NCBI GenBank assembly: GCA_013115135.1
Contig: JABANP010000452.1
Span: forward strand, 1 to 42,948
Direction: 5' to 3'
DNA from: Perkinsus olseni
Taxonomy: Eukaryota; Perkinsozoa; Perkinsida; Perkinsidae
Length of the DNA: 42,948 nt
The notes below the pieces were generated by a model. It had not been told where the DNA came from. It made no database searches and saw nothing but the letters and a program-made list of their open reading frames with translations. A program made the position numbers and the translations under genes. Below are positions 18,606 to 29,800 of this stretch, piece by piece (positions within the stretch are counted from its first letter, which is position 1; each line of letters starts with the position of its first letter).

Positions 18606-21600
18606 CTACTGGAAGGGGACTGCCGTGCAGGACCCGAGACTAAAAAGGACGGAACGATCCCGAGGGCATGAGGGAAGGGTAGTTATACCAAGGTTGAAGG
18701 CCTTCACAGCTCCCTCGAGGGAATCAATCTTACGGCCTAATGAATCTACTTTCTTGCTCGAGTTTTCCACCAGCATCGACAACTGCACTATGTCTCGATG
18801 ACCCATCTGGCTGTTACCTATCAACAGCAGCAGCAGCATCGGCAGACGATACGGACGTTTCAGAGAAGCCTTGGGGCAGATACGGCCGAAGCGCAGTTTT
18901 ATACACGACCATCGAGCATTCATCCATCAGCCACAAATGCCGTGTCATAGAAGAATAAACGACACTACGTAGGCGATGGACGGAATGTTTACTAACGAGC
19001 TGCATGCAGGAGGCGAGGAACTCAGTAAGTTTGATCTCTCCCGTGCCATCCGGGTCCATCAATCTGAACAGCTGCTCAGCATCCTTCATCGGAATCCCGA
19101 GAGTCTCGAACTTCTCTTGGACCTAGTCACAGCGCTGTGCCCCCATGCAGGACGTCGTCATCGCCACACTTCCCGCATCTTCCAGGCAGCTCGGAACTCT
19201 GCCTGACTGAGCGTTCCCGACTGGTCAACATCGGAGAGCTCGAAGATTCTCCTCAACGAGTTCGCAGCGGACTTCTTCTCCTCTTCCTTTTCTTGCTCGA
19301 CCTGTTCTTGGGTACCTAGTCATCTTGCAATCTTGCACTTTCTCAACGCTGCCCGTTCATCGTGGCAAAGAAGCTTTACGTGTTGCGGTGCCCAGAGTGT
19401 TCTCCACAATAACCCCAACAACGATATTGAGTAGTCCATAGGTTGTTGACAGGATAAGCAGGATGAATAGGAAGCCCATCAGTGGCTGCTGATGGATCAC
19501 CTGAGCACACCGCCTCAGCCATCTCCAGTCGGGCTCGATTTTGAACTCCAAGGTGCTCCGTGGCTCAAGTATTGGGGTCGGATGGAAAAATCGCGCGAAA
19601 AAAACGAAAATTCCGAGACCGCCAATCATCGGCAGTTGTAATAATCGAAGCCCTTTCTCCAATCCCTCATCCCGCCGTTGCTGTTAGCCTCACATGCCTC
19701 ACTATACCGTCCGCCCAGTTATCCAATGTAATGACTTGCCACAGCGTCAGCATCGACCTCGGCACAGTCCCGAAGTAGGTTGAATACGCCCATTCCGTGC
19801 CTGCAGGCCGCATAGGGATGGTGGTAGTGATGGTGGTGGTAGTACCATCATAAGAGAGGGCTCCGAGGTAAGCTTCGTGGTTGTGGCCGACCTGCATGGT
19901 CAGGAATATGGCGCAGACGTAGATGAGGCATACCAAAAACACCGCTACCCAGGCGAGAGTCCGTACCTTCCCAAGAGGGGCTGTCCACGAGGTCAGGAAG
20001 GGTCTTACACTGTGGACCAAACCTTCAACGATGAGCCACAGCTCTTTGAACATCCTCAATAATCGTACGAAACGGACAAGCCTTAGCATCCGAACGACGC
20101 GTAGGGCGGTCTGATGATGATGATGATGATAAGTTATTGAGATGATGCTGGCATGACCCTTACCAGCGCCCGGACGTCGGACGCAGCACACTCGCTGACT
20201 AGGGGCAGTATCCAGGTATCAACCACAGCCAGCCAGACCTGGCATGGGACCATCCGGAGAGAGGGGAGATGATGATTAGGATGATGACCAGAGCGAAGTC
20301 CATGAGGTTCCAACCATCCATGAAGTAGGATAGTCTGTGAGTTTTTAGGCGTAGTATCATCTCAAGTAGGAAGACCACTGTGAATATATTCTCACTGATA
20401 AACCAGAAGAGGCGTTCCTGAAAGATAACAGGGTCGTAGGAGTCCACTGCTGTCGTCGTGGGGTAAACCTTCGAGAAGGGCATGCCCCAATAGGAGCTGG
20501 CAGGGCAGCGAGAAGCAGCAAAGGGATAGCAACAGCAGCTGTACCGAGAAGGAGGGGGGAGGTCTTCGACAGAGAATATGAAAGCTTCGTGGTGGGGAAC
20601 AATGATCCAACCAGGGTAGTGCATCGTCATAGTGCACATGTTAGTAGCAACCGATTGCCCAGTCCACTAGACTGTTCATCGTCATTTTCACGACGTTCGA
20701 TACACGGGTGTAGATATTATTACATTAAAATATCCCTATTTATATTAAACTACATATAATAGTAAATATATATATATATCTATAATTATATACGCTTTAT
20801 ACCTATTAATTTTATATGATTTCCTAGTAATAGTCGATAAAATAATAATATGAAAATATAAATAATACAAACCTATTTTATTACAGAAGACGAATATTCA
20901 CGGATTTGTAATTTTCCAGACCGAGTTCAGCTGGGAGTGCCGATCGACTGCTCACCTTGATCTCCTCCGCGGGGCTCTTGCACTGAGCTACCCCATTGTT
21001 GGTGGTAGCATCTTCAAGGAGTTGTTCTGATGAGCATGGGCATTATCATCATCATCACGACCCTACCCGACATGATACTCCTACCCGTCGGGCTGGCATC
21101 AGCCTCAAGGCCTATGAAGAGCATGTTGAGTATCTATCGAAGATACTCACGAGGAACACGGGGAAACGGGACCGATCGATCTACACCCGACCGACGCAGC
21201 GAGTCCAGGAACTCCAGTACAGCCTCCCCGAGAGGCTACTGTCCCGTACGGCGAGTGCCAGAATGGCTGATGGTCACGAGGGGAGTCCTTGTGATGTTTC
21301 GATAACGCGGCGGCCGCGGCGGCTTGGTCCGATGCCACCAACCCTTAGACTTGTCTATGCTGTTGAATTGCTGATCATTGCCAAAGTATGTAACAATGAG
21401 GCAAACAGAAGCTCATCATGTAAGAACGAGACCTCTTCGTGAGGAGGACTTCTTTACATTCATTATTACAGACTGTCTTACAGGCGTAGGGGGAGACGAG
21501 TAGATCTCGAAGTGGCGGAATTCACGACGGCAGATGCGTCCAAGTAGCCTGTGAGGTGTCGTGCATTCCTACGCCGCTCTACGCTGTGGTTGGCAGTAAA

Positions 21601-21856
21601 CCCGGCTGGATAGTCCCCGAATGGGAAGGTACCTCCTCCCCAGCCCTCAGCCTACAATAAAAAGTCCTATAACTGCGTTGAACTTGACAGTATCGACGAA
21701 TGGCGTTCTAGTAGGCTCATCTGAAGGTTTCCATCCGCTATCTACGAGAGCTCGTGCTGCTGCTGCTGCACTACCAATAATATCACCATCATCCTCGTCG
21801 ATCATAGAATAGACTTTGGACGCTCCTGCTGTCATCGTAGCTGGCTGCTTATGCAA
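18606..21856 (-). CDS. Single-domain voltage-gated cation channel with two EF-hands and coiled coil
   Basis: Exons that join in phase: 20417-20239, 20194-20164, 20110-19694, 19500-19380, 19315-19170, 19122-18997 and 18806-18606. The exon 21856-about 21650 carries the start of S1 (TVKFNAVIGLFI). S2-S3 read NIFTVVFLLEMILRL and YFMDGWNLMDFALV. S4 has Arg every third residue (RVVRMLRLVRFVRLLRMF). The pore reads MLTLWQVITLDNWADGIV and S6 MGFLFILLILSTTYGLLNIV. Two canonical EF-hand loops follow (DVDQSGTLSQAE, DPDGTGEIKLTE), then a helical tail (DSLGRKIDSLEGAVKAF) that may form a coiled coil. With one six-helix domain, four subunits would assemble; TLDNW would put a ring of four Asp in the filter, favouring Ca2+. 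The second half of S1 and the true start are not resolved. Confidence 0.86.
19316..19347 (-). repeat. GTTGAGGAA-family copy inside a channel intron
   Basis: On the minus strand it begins GTTGAGAAAGTGCAAG and ends TGACTAG, 32 nt, GT to AG. It forms the 3' half of the 64-nt intron 19316-19379, and its AG is the acceptor before the first EF-hand exon. Confidence 0.65.
20697..20890. repeat. AT-rich island in a long channel intron
   Basis: About 190 nt made almost wholly of A and T, with TATATATATATAT near 20769-20780. It stands out from the roughly balanced base content around it. It lies between the exon for the first half of S1 (about 21650) and S2 (20417). Confidence 0.7.
20955..21000 (-). 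repeat. tRNA-like 5' half (A-box) in a channel intron
   Basis: The minus strand reads GGGTAGCTCAGTGCAAGAGC, a D-arm with a Pol III A-box. No T-arm follows in the expected place, so this is a tRNA-derived relic or SINE head rather than a tRNA gene. Confidence 0.45.
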
Positions 21857-22219
21857 GACAAAACTACACTAACGTACCCGATAATGAGCGTCGATGGACT
21901 ACCAGTCATCACCCTAAACCCGACAAGAGTGATACTGATAGGAGCCTGATCTGTATGAATACAGCAGGAACAAATACTACTAGCGGTAAAGGACAAGTCG
22001 ATCGAGCTGCTGCCCCTGACCCACCTGAGTATCACCAACTTGAACACAACAATAGCTGCAATAACGATAACATCATCTTCAGCACCATCATCACCATCAT
22101 GCAATTAATTTCATCCTCACATAACAAATTTAGATCATTTTTAAGTAATTAAATTGATTATTCATTTTCATCATTATTTTTTACCATTCTTCTTGTTGCT
22201 GTTCTTGGCAGCTTCTTTT

Positions 22220-23879
22220 CTAGCCTTTCCTCTCAGCCTTCTTAGCAGCCCTCTTCATCTGCCTTTTACTCGTCGGGTCGGCCTGCTGTCGTCCACTCGT
22301 CTCCATCTTTGCCCTTTTCTCCTCTTCCCGAGTCGGTTGTTGAGGTTCCCCAGGAGTGCTGTTCCCCTTCGCACCCTGTTCCTTTGCCTTAGTAGCTGCA
22401 GCCTTCTGAGCTCTCCTAGCTGCCTTCTTCATCTGTCTCTTACTCGTTGGATCGGGCTGCTGCTGCTGCTTCTTGCCCTTGTTGGTCCTCTTACCAGCAT
22501 CATTCCCCTCGTCACCACCACCACCCTGTTGTCCTCCTGCCACTCTCCTCTCCCCTCTGGACTGCACCTTCGTCTCTGGTAGTTTATCCCTAGCACGATC
22601 GAACGTCCCAGCCACCTTCCCCTCCTCTCCCTCCGAGGAACCACCGCCAATATTAGCCGACCTATCGAAGGGTCCAGCCTCCTCGGACTTCCCTCCTCGA
22701 GTATCGGGCACCTCACTGCCCTCAGAAATCCTATCAGCTGACTTATCGAAGGGCCCAGGCATCTCCCGCTCGACTTCTTCGTCTCCCTCCTTCCTCTGTT
22801 CTACAGCAGCCCCACCAACATCAGCGCCACCTTCACGCCCCTCGTCATACGCCTCCGTACCTCTGGCCTGCTTATTCTCATAACCGCGTCGAGTGAGCCC
22901 ACCGTCACCATCGGGCTGGGCATATCCTTGCTTCCTTTTGTTGTTGCCATACTCACTCGAGCCCTTATGCTGAGCCTCTGCCTTCCAGTCATCCCCTCTG
23001 GTCAACTATATGGCCATCATCATCACATTCAGTACACCTGGTGAAGAGGTGAGTGTGCTTGACGTAGAACTCAGCCTTGGTGATGCAACACGCCTTCTCA
23101 TCCAAATGCTTAGCCTTCCAATCGCTGAGCAAGACCAAATCGACGACATCGTTAATGACGCTGCCATCATTACATCTTAGAGCTATAGACAAGGGAATTA
23201 TCAGCGCCCCTGAGACTTGCCGTCCCATGAGGGTCCGTGCACCCCTTCCCTCCACACAGCTCATCTTCTAATAGCCACTCACCAGCATCAGGGTCCGAAT
23301 GAGCGTTCTCCATCTGGGTGATGAGGCTCGACCTGCCACAGGTTACATTCTCAGCACCGCCACCGTGATGACTGAGGTACTACTGTAAGTGTTTGGCCTG
23401 CTCTTTCAAAGTCTTTCTTTGATGATTCTTGAAGCGTCCAGTGGTGAAGGCTGGGATATTCTTACTGAGATGAGCTACCATGACGACAGAGGCAAAGTTG
23501 AAGCTTACACAGCAGGATCATCCGGCTCAGGGACGTCAGTTGGCATGAACCTGATGGGGTGAGGACGGTAGTGCTGGTAGGGGTAATGACGCGTCATACA
23601 GGTCGTCTTGTCCAACAGCATCTTCGTCAGCACTTCCCCTTCTGCTGCCAAGCCCATCACTGCTGCTGTACCCGCGGCGACCTTCATGATACCACCATAA
23701 ACAACTTTCAATACGTCTGAGAGAATCACCTTTCGTTGGTTGATCGAGCTTCTCCTGGCTGTTGTTGTTGTTGGCGTCGACGAGGGGCTCCTCCAATATT
23801 CATGCCGCCACCTCTACGGCTTGGATCCATCAGGGGCGGCTGTTGGTCGATGCCGCCCTGATCGCCCATCTTCCTGCGC
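22220..23879 (-). CDS. Basic, low-complexity repeat protein, not recognised
   Basis: The C-terminal exon (stop 22220) holds three related repeats (GPFDKSADRI, GPFDRSANIG, GTFDRARDKL) and two near-identical basic repeats (DPTSKRQMKKAARRAQK, DPTSKRQMKRAAKKAERK). This composition is typical of nucleolar or RNA-associated proteins. Upstream exons join in phase through short introns: RPHPIRFMPTDVPEPDDPA, VKNIPAFTTGRFKNHQRKTL, KEQAKHLQ, SSLITQMENAHSDPDA, ALRCNDGSVINDVVDLVLL, KCC-type segment with FYVKHTHLFTR, then GDDWKAEAQHKG. An apparent in-frame TAG near 23392 disappears if a 49-nt GT-AG intron is removed. The likely start is the ATG at 23879 (MGDQGGIDQQPPLMDPS), but its frame does not meet the next exon in phase, so the 5' end is uncertain. 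Confidence 0.55.
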
Positions 23880-24073
23880 CTTCTACCACCCCTCCCCGCC
23901 GACCTAAGATACTACGTCCTCGGGAAGAAGGAGAAATGTGGTATTACACTGGCAGTATCGATTGCAATGAGAGTATCAGGAGTAATGATAATAGTAATGA
24001 TGGACTATGCATCATTATACCGTTACAATAGAGTCACCGCCGATCCACGGTTGAGTTGGACTAACAGCACTGA

Positions 24074-24074
<1 letters not shown>

Positions 24075-24109
<35 letters not shown>

Positions 24110-24110
24110 C
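24075..24110 (+). repeat. (AAC)12 microsatellite
   Basis: Twelve perfect AAC units upstream of the first supported CCCH exon. They could be 5' UTR or code for Asn or Gln runs in an unplaced first exon. Confidence 0.9.
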
Positions 24111-24538
24111 GACCTCGGCCACTGGGCTGCGAATCAGGAGCATCAGTCCTTCATGCATCTATATATCCGCCCCACGCTCGCTCCTGGGGTGGGGGAAGCC
24201 TTACACAAGGCCACCTCTGCCGTTGGCGTCCCGTCTCCCTCTACTTCCGGTAACAGGGCGAGCGCTTTTCGCCTAAAATACACGTGCTACGATGAGGACC
24301 GTGACGTGATGGTGATGCTGTGACAGGCCTCTCTCTTTTTTCGGTCCTCCACCTGTGTAAGGCCAGTATGTCGTCGTCATTGCCTCCATTGGTCGTTATT
24401 GATGATAATAAAAAGAAGTTTGCCAGACGACAGGTGGTAGCACCATCATCGTTGGCATTGTCATTATTATCATTATCAGTCTACTGCCTCTACCATCGGA
24501 ATGGGAGGGCTGGAGGTTGACGTTGATGCTGTTGACAG

Positions 24539-26276
24539 AACTGGTCAGGCTGGGGCACATGGCTCTGTTTACACCAGATACCTCAGTCAATTTTACAAGA
24601 CAAAACTATGCAAGTAAGGGCTCGCCCACCTGGGTGGGATGCACCCTTGTTGGTAGCCATTGGGTTATGTTCCTCAGATACCATCTCGACGGTTATTGCA
24701 ACCGTGGTGATAACTGTACGCATGCTCACAGTAAGCAACTACCCTTCTTGCCAATCCTGTGGACCTGCCATCACAGGCGTATCGGAGTTAGAGTGCCAGC
24801 CCGGATCTGTCGAAGGCCCGCATGTGCCGTACCCTCCTCCAGAAGGGTCACTGCGATGTTACTAACTGCGCTTATGCTCATGACCTGGAGACAGTAAGAG
24901 GGTCCTTGTTGGCGCTGATGATGATGATCTCACCTTCCAGGTCAAATCGTCTAACGCATTTTTTCGCACTAAGATGTGCGATTTTGCCAAGCGTGGCTTT
25001 TGCAAGCTTGGCACTAAGTGGGTCGATCGGCGGACGTGCAAGGGTTGTAGATGGTGGAGTTTAGGTGCCGATACGCTCATTCTGAGGAGGAGATCATCAA
25101 GGACGTCGACCCACCAACGCCGACATCTAGGGCGAGTGAACATCATCCTCCTAATAACCCCCCTACTCCGGCTTCTGATGATGTTGATGATACGGTGTTA
25201 GTAGAGGTTGCCGCAGCAGCAGCGGGTGACAATGGAAGTTGGGAAGAGAAGAAACTCACTGCTATACATGGGCGTCGGCGCAGGTAGCCTGTTAGAGTAT
25301 GTGGCTGTGTCACAAGTCCAATCGTCAGGCGTGGTAAGATTGGTAAATCCCATACCGCACCATCCCTGGAACACATCGCCGATCCCGATGTTAAGGCCGG
25401 TGATGACGGTAAGCCTGGTAGTAGTAGTGGTGGTGGTAGTTGCGGTACGTGCAGATACTCCTATCAAACCTACCGATGTTGAAAAGGCCACGGTGGTCTT
25501 TGAGCGTCCTCCCCCTGTTTATACTGGTCGTACCTTCACAACTACCCCAACTACTGCCTCATCACCTGAGGCGCCACTGGATCGGAACGCTGTTCTTTTC
25601 AAGGTAACACTGAGCACATGCTACATTATAGTAAAATGTTGGTGTAATGGCTTCAGTCCACCCCTCTACCCCATAACGGGCCATCACCATTCTCCGCAAA
25701 GGAATCGCCTGCTCCGGGAAGCGCTGTTGACCCTCCTTCGTCTCGTATGTATTATTACTACCCCTCCCCTCTACCGGGGTTTACCGGTCCGGGAGGTCCT
25801 TTTTCCAATACCACTCCTTACGCTCCTATGCCACCCCTACCACCCAACGTGGTGACCATGAAAGGCAATAGTCCACCTACTAACAACGATGACAATGGGC
25901 CCCCAAGACCGGGGCCTCCTCGCCAACCACCCTGCGTAATGTATATGATGCCTGTCGCTATGGTCCCCATGCAGAAGAGCAAAAGCTCGGGTGATTTCGC
26001 AAGCTTCTATCCTCGTGGTTCTGGTGCTGATCCGGGAAGCTACACCCCCGGGGTCAATACGCCATCGCCCCAACATTTTGACACTAGGATGGCATCGGTG
26101 CAGTGTAGTGGAGGAGGGAGCGCGCCGGTCAATGGTGAGTTGTCATGCTAGAGGTCGCGAGATCTAGTCCTCGTCGGTGCATTTTAGGTAACGGTTATAA
26201 TAAGGGCGATGATAGAAATGAATGGAGGAATGGTAATAATATGTTTACTGGTGCTTACAGCCCAGCCCAATGGTAG
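24539..26276 (+). CDS. Three-finger CCCH zinc protein (RNA-binding), 5' end not resolved
   Basis: Exons 24539-24613 and 24678-24730 join in phase to give finger 1: C-x7-C-x5-C-x3-H (CKYHLDGYCNRGDNCTHAH). Finger 2 is C-x8-C-x4-C-x3-H (CRTLLQKGHCDVTNCAYAH). Finger 3 spans a splice, C-x7-C-x5-C-x3-H (CDFAKRGFCKLGTKCRYAH). Each is led by a K/R-T/A-K/R-x-C style motif typical of tandem CCCH proteins that bind AU-rich or UAG-type RNA. After the fingers comes a long Pro/Ser/Thr-rich tail in several exons (EKATVVFERPPPVYTG, YYYYPSPLPGFTGPGG), ending NGNNMFTGAYSPAQW with TAG at 26274-26276. Between fingers 1 and 2 the consensus linker is off by one base (see findings). Likely role: post-transcriptional control. 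Confidence 0.85.
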
Positions 26277-26817
26277 ATCGAGACGACAGAGTTGATGATG
26301 ATGATCGCAGGTGGTATCATTATTATTTTTCTCATGATCATCATACTTCGATTGTTTGTCATTGCGATGTAGGCCTAGTTGTTTGACAGTTTTTCTACCT
26401 AGCTATTGAACCAGGACTCGTATTCATATCCGAGCCGAGCTGCCAGGAGCAGTGGAGGTAACTTTTGTGTTCGGCATTTTCGCTGGACGTTTTATCTCAG
26501 CAAACCATCCGGTGATAGTTCGATCATGTCGTTGTCAGTATACAGATATAGTTCTTTCCAGTGTATATCTATACCATCCCTTTCTCTTCTCGTAAGGCCG
26601 CGAAGTAGCTGCTGGGGCTCTATCTGATGATGATGCTGCTGCTGCAACCACTGTCGTTGAGAATGGGTCATTCTAGGCTAATGCCAGTAATGTCAGTACT
26701 CGAGATCAACTCTCCCCTCACTGCATACTTCCCTGCCTTCCTCTCGCTTCTCATCATCACCATCATTGTCGAGTTGTGGAGTGCTGTCAATACGGACGCT
26801 AGCTGCTGCCCTTCTAA
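26277..26817. other. Intergenic region
   Basis: 541 nt between the CCCH stop and the next ATG. No supported exon; holds the 3' end of one gene and the promoter of the next. Confidence 0.5.
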
Positions 26818-29800
26818 ATGGCTCAGCATGGTGGTGGAGGCGATCGCAAGTTCCAGCACAAATTGGATGATATCAAAACTCGACTCTCGGCACCACTAGT
26901 GCCCATCGGCAAGGAAGCAGTGGTTGCAGCACAGGTAGTAGTCACTGACAATACATCGTCTCTCTGAACATCTAGGATTGCAAGATTATGTGTCCAAGCT
27001 CGACTCTGGCACTTGCCATTTTTGCAGACCTTGGCCAAGAAGCATCCCTCCGATCGAGAAGCTGTTCTAAACCTGTTGATAGCAGCTGCCACTGCAGAGG
27101 CCTCTACTCGACGTGCAGAAGATACTAACTTGGCTGGATTGGATGGTCGACCGGTAGGCAGCTCGTTGGGGATCATAGCCTTGGGTTCCTCTGCCCTCTG
27201 CGGTCATTCGTCAATGTTTCGCTTCTGCTCCGAAGTACTCAGTAGGTTGGGGAGGTGATCGGCAAACACAAGGTTGATGAGTCGCCCTCGTCGCCAGTCT
27301 GCATCCCACCGCACAGAGCCGTTAGAGGCTTCATTATCGACATGCTGGTGGCGTCAATGATGACGGATGATGACGCTGTATTTGGTCAAACCGAGATAAT
27401 CTCCAAGATGAGATCGGCAGCGGCCTCTGAGGGCTTGGAAGGGGTTGATGATGCTCCTTGGTGGCTGTCTTTGTATGTAATAAAACTGTGGTGGAATATG
27501 CCAGTATTACAACCCAGCGTGGTGCAGGTCCATGACCTTGGATCAGCTCGGCGGATGAACTCTGAGCGAAAGATGATTTTCGAGTCGGAAATCAACGAGT
27601 TAGTTGCCCGTCATCCTTGCCGCAGTCTCTGTAGACCTGTTATCACCGAAGTCCTCACAGGTAGGAGTGGGGCAGGGCAGTGGAGGAGGCGTCCCTGATT
27701 GCACTCCGTGACATATTGTTCATCATTCTTATGAACTCAGACGTCTCGGCCGTAGACGTCGGTTTGAGGCCGGCAATAAGGCGATGTCTCACCGTCCTAC
27801 CCATCGACACCTTACGAGTGTTATTATCATATTCGGCAGATGGACGAGACTCCTGGCTCATACAGGACATCATCTCCACTGTTGTGCAAGGTGAGTGCTG
27901 CTGCGAAGGGGTGCGGACCACTGCTGGGAACCCTCTGCTGGCTATCATCTCTAGTACACGGATGATGCATGATGGGATAGCGTCGGCTGCGTACGACAGG
28001 CGTGAGGGGTCTTCGATGCGGAACGTGGCCCGTATTACGTCGTGTGTATACTCTTCTGCTTGTTATTCTCAGTGCCCCTTACCGACCACCACACCTTCGC
28101 CGACATCATCTCCATCATCATAACTGCTGTCGGCATCCCTGTGGACCAGGCTCTGATGTTGGTCCTCGAGAGGCTACTACGTATAGTGTCCAGTAGTGGT
28201 ACTCGATTATGACGACGCCCAAGTCCCTGGGCTTATAAGGATACTCGCCAATATACGGCAGAACGGCGGAGCGGTAAGGATGGCATCAGCATGTTCCCAC
28301 GGGGTCATCATTATCATCATTCAGAATGTAACGGCGGAGACGTCGTTGGTACTGGAAGTAGTAGTTGCCATTTGTCTGTGGGAGATGGGCGATGACCTGT
28401 CCTGCCACACAGCAGAGGTAGCTAATGCTGTGCATTCCGTGTATGCTTGGATCACCGCCCAACCCACCCATCGATCACTACCTGCGATGTCCAGCAGTCT
28501 GGTCTCGCTAGTCTAGAGGAGATAGATGAACTCAGTGGATTATCCTAGGGCTATCGTTTACGTCGTTCTGGTTAGATGCTGATCGAATGTTGCCCGGTGG
28601 TCTACTCGGATGACCCACCTCGGGACCTCCTCGTAGCCGCTGTCATGGCCCTACAAGACGATCGACTCTCCACTGGGTAGGCTTGCCCACCCTCCTCGTG
28701 CTTACCATCACGCTCCTTTAGTCTCGATAAGAAGTTATCGTCACAGGCCAGAGAAGTGGCATCAGTACAGCAGCATGATGGCCATGGGTTGGACGTCGGG
28801 TGTCTGCCGCTAGCTACCATGTGGTTGGAGTGGTCTAAGGCAACCATGCATGCCAACATCACCAATGAGGACATGCCACCGCTGGCCTTGGCTACAGTAC
28901 TACTCCCCGTTTATCTCTCATGGACTATGTTCAGCATTGGATACTCCCTCTCTTGACCGCGTCCCTCGACACCCAGTCACTTGCCTTTCAGCTCCTCTAC
29001 CGTCTGGCAAGTGCTCCCGAAGTGGTTGATGAGCACTTGGCTGTATGCCTGGTATCTGCTCGTGGGTTCTCACTTCGTATGCTGCCACATGTAGCCCGAC
29101 TCATACCGAAACTCTCACCCAAAGGCTCCGAGATGCTGGCCTATGCCTTGGCTGCTCATCTTCAGTCCCATAAGGAGATCTCAAAGCATGCTGCTGTGAA
29201 AGTAGGCTCTTCTTCGGCTCAGCGCTCTCCTCCATCCCTGCTTTGCTCAGCCTATGGTTTACCGAACCATGACTACTCTCTTCCCCCTACCTCTAGCCGC
29301 CGCTGCTGTGGCCCGCCACTTGCTCAGAGTAAGGCTACCTCGCTGTTGTGGTCGTAGTCTATTCATACTCATCATCAGATCATACCGGACGTGTACATCG
29401 ACAAGATGCTTGGTAAACTAGAACGTGATGATGCGTCAATGGAGGAGTCTTATTTGCAGCTCCTCGAGGCCTACACTGCCGAGTAGAGTGGATTATGGGT
29501 ATCGTCACGCTCATCATGCTGATTGTAGATACCCAGCAAGGGTTGCTGGCACCCATCTTGACCGTGTCCAGCAATTGTTGGCCCTCGAGAGGAGCGACCA
29601 TGCTCGGTCGAGGGGGCTGCTGATGATACGACGACTGTGTATGGTGACGGCACCAGCATGGTGAGCATAGTTGGATGGTACTTAGGTGATGAGGAGTGCA
29701 TGGATGCGGCCAAGACTTGGCAGGTGTTCAGGAGAAGGCAGAAATATCTATTCAGCTTGGGTGAATGCGGGAAGGAAAGCTATCATCAGGCATGCTCCGT

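Noticed and set aside
20640..20720. Minus-strand IYTRVSNVV stretch resembling the C-terminus of trypsin-like proteases
   Set aside because: No catalytic His, Asp or Ser motifs nearby and the stretch lies inside the channel gene; it may instead be part of S1 or intron.
22154..22582. Long Leu/Ser/Pro-rich plus-strand frame
   Set aside because: It is the antisense of the basic repeat protein on the minus strand; its composition follows from the repeats there.
23385..23435. In-frame TAG in the minus-strand basic protein
   Set aside because: A GT-AG intron of about 49 nt starting at that point joins KHLQ to SSLITQMEN in phase.
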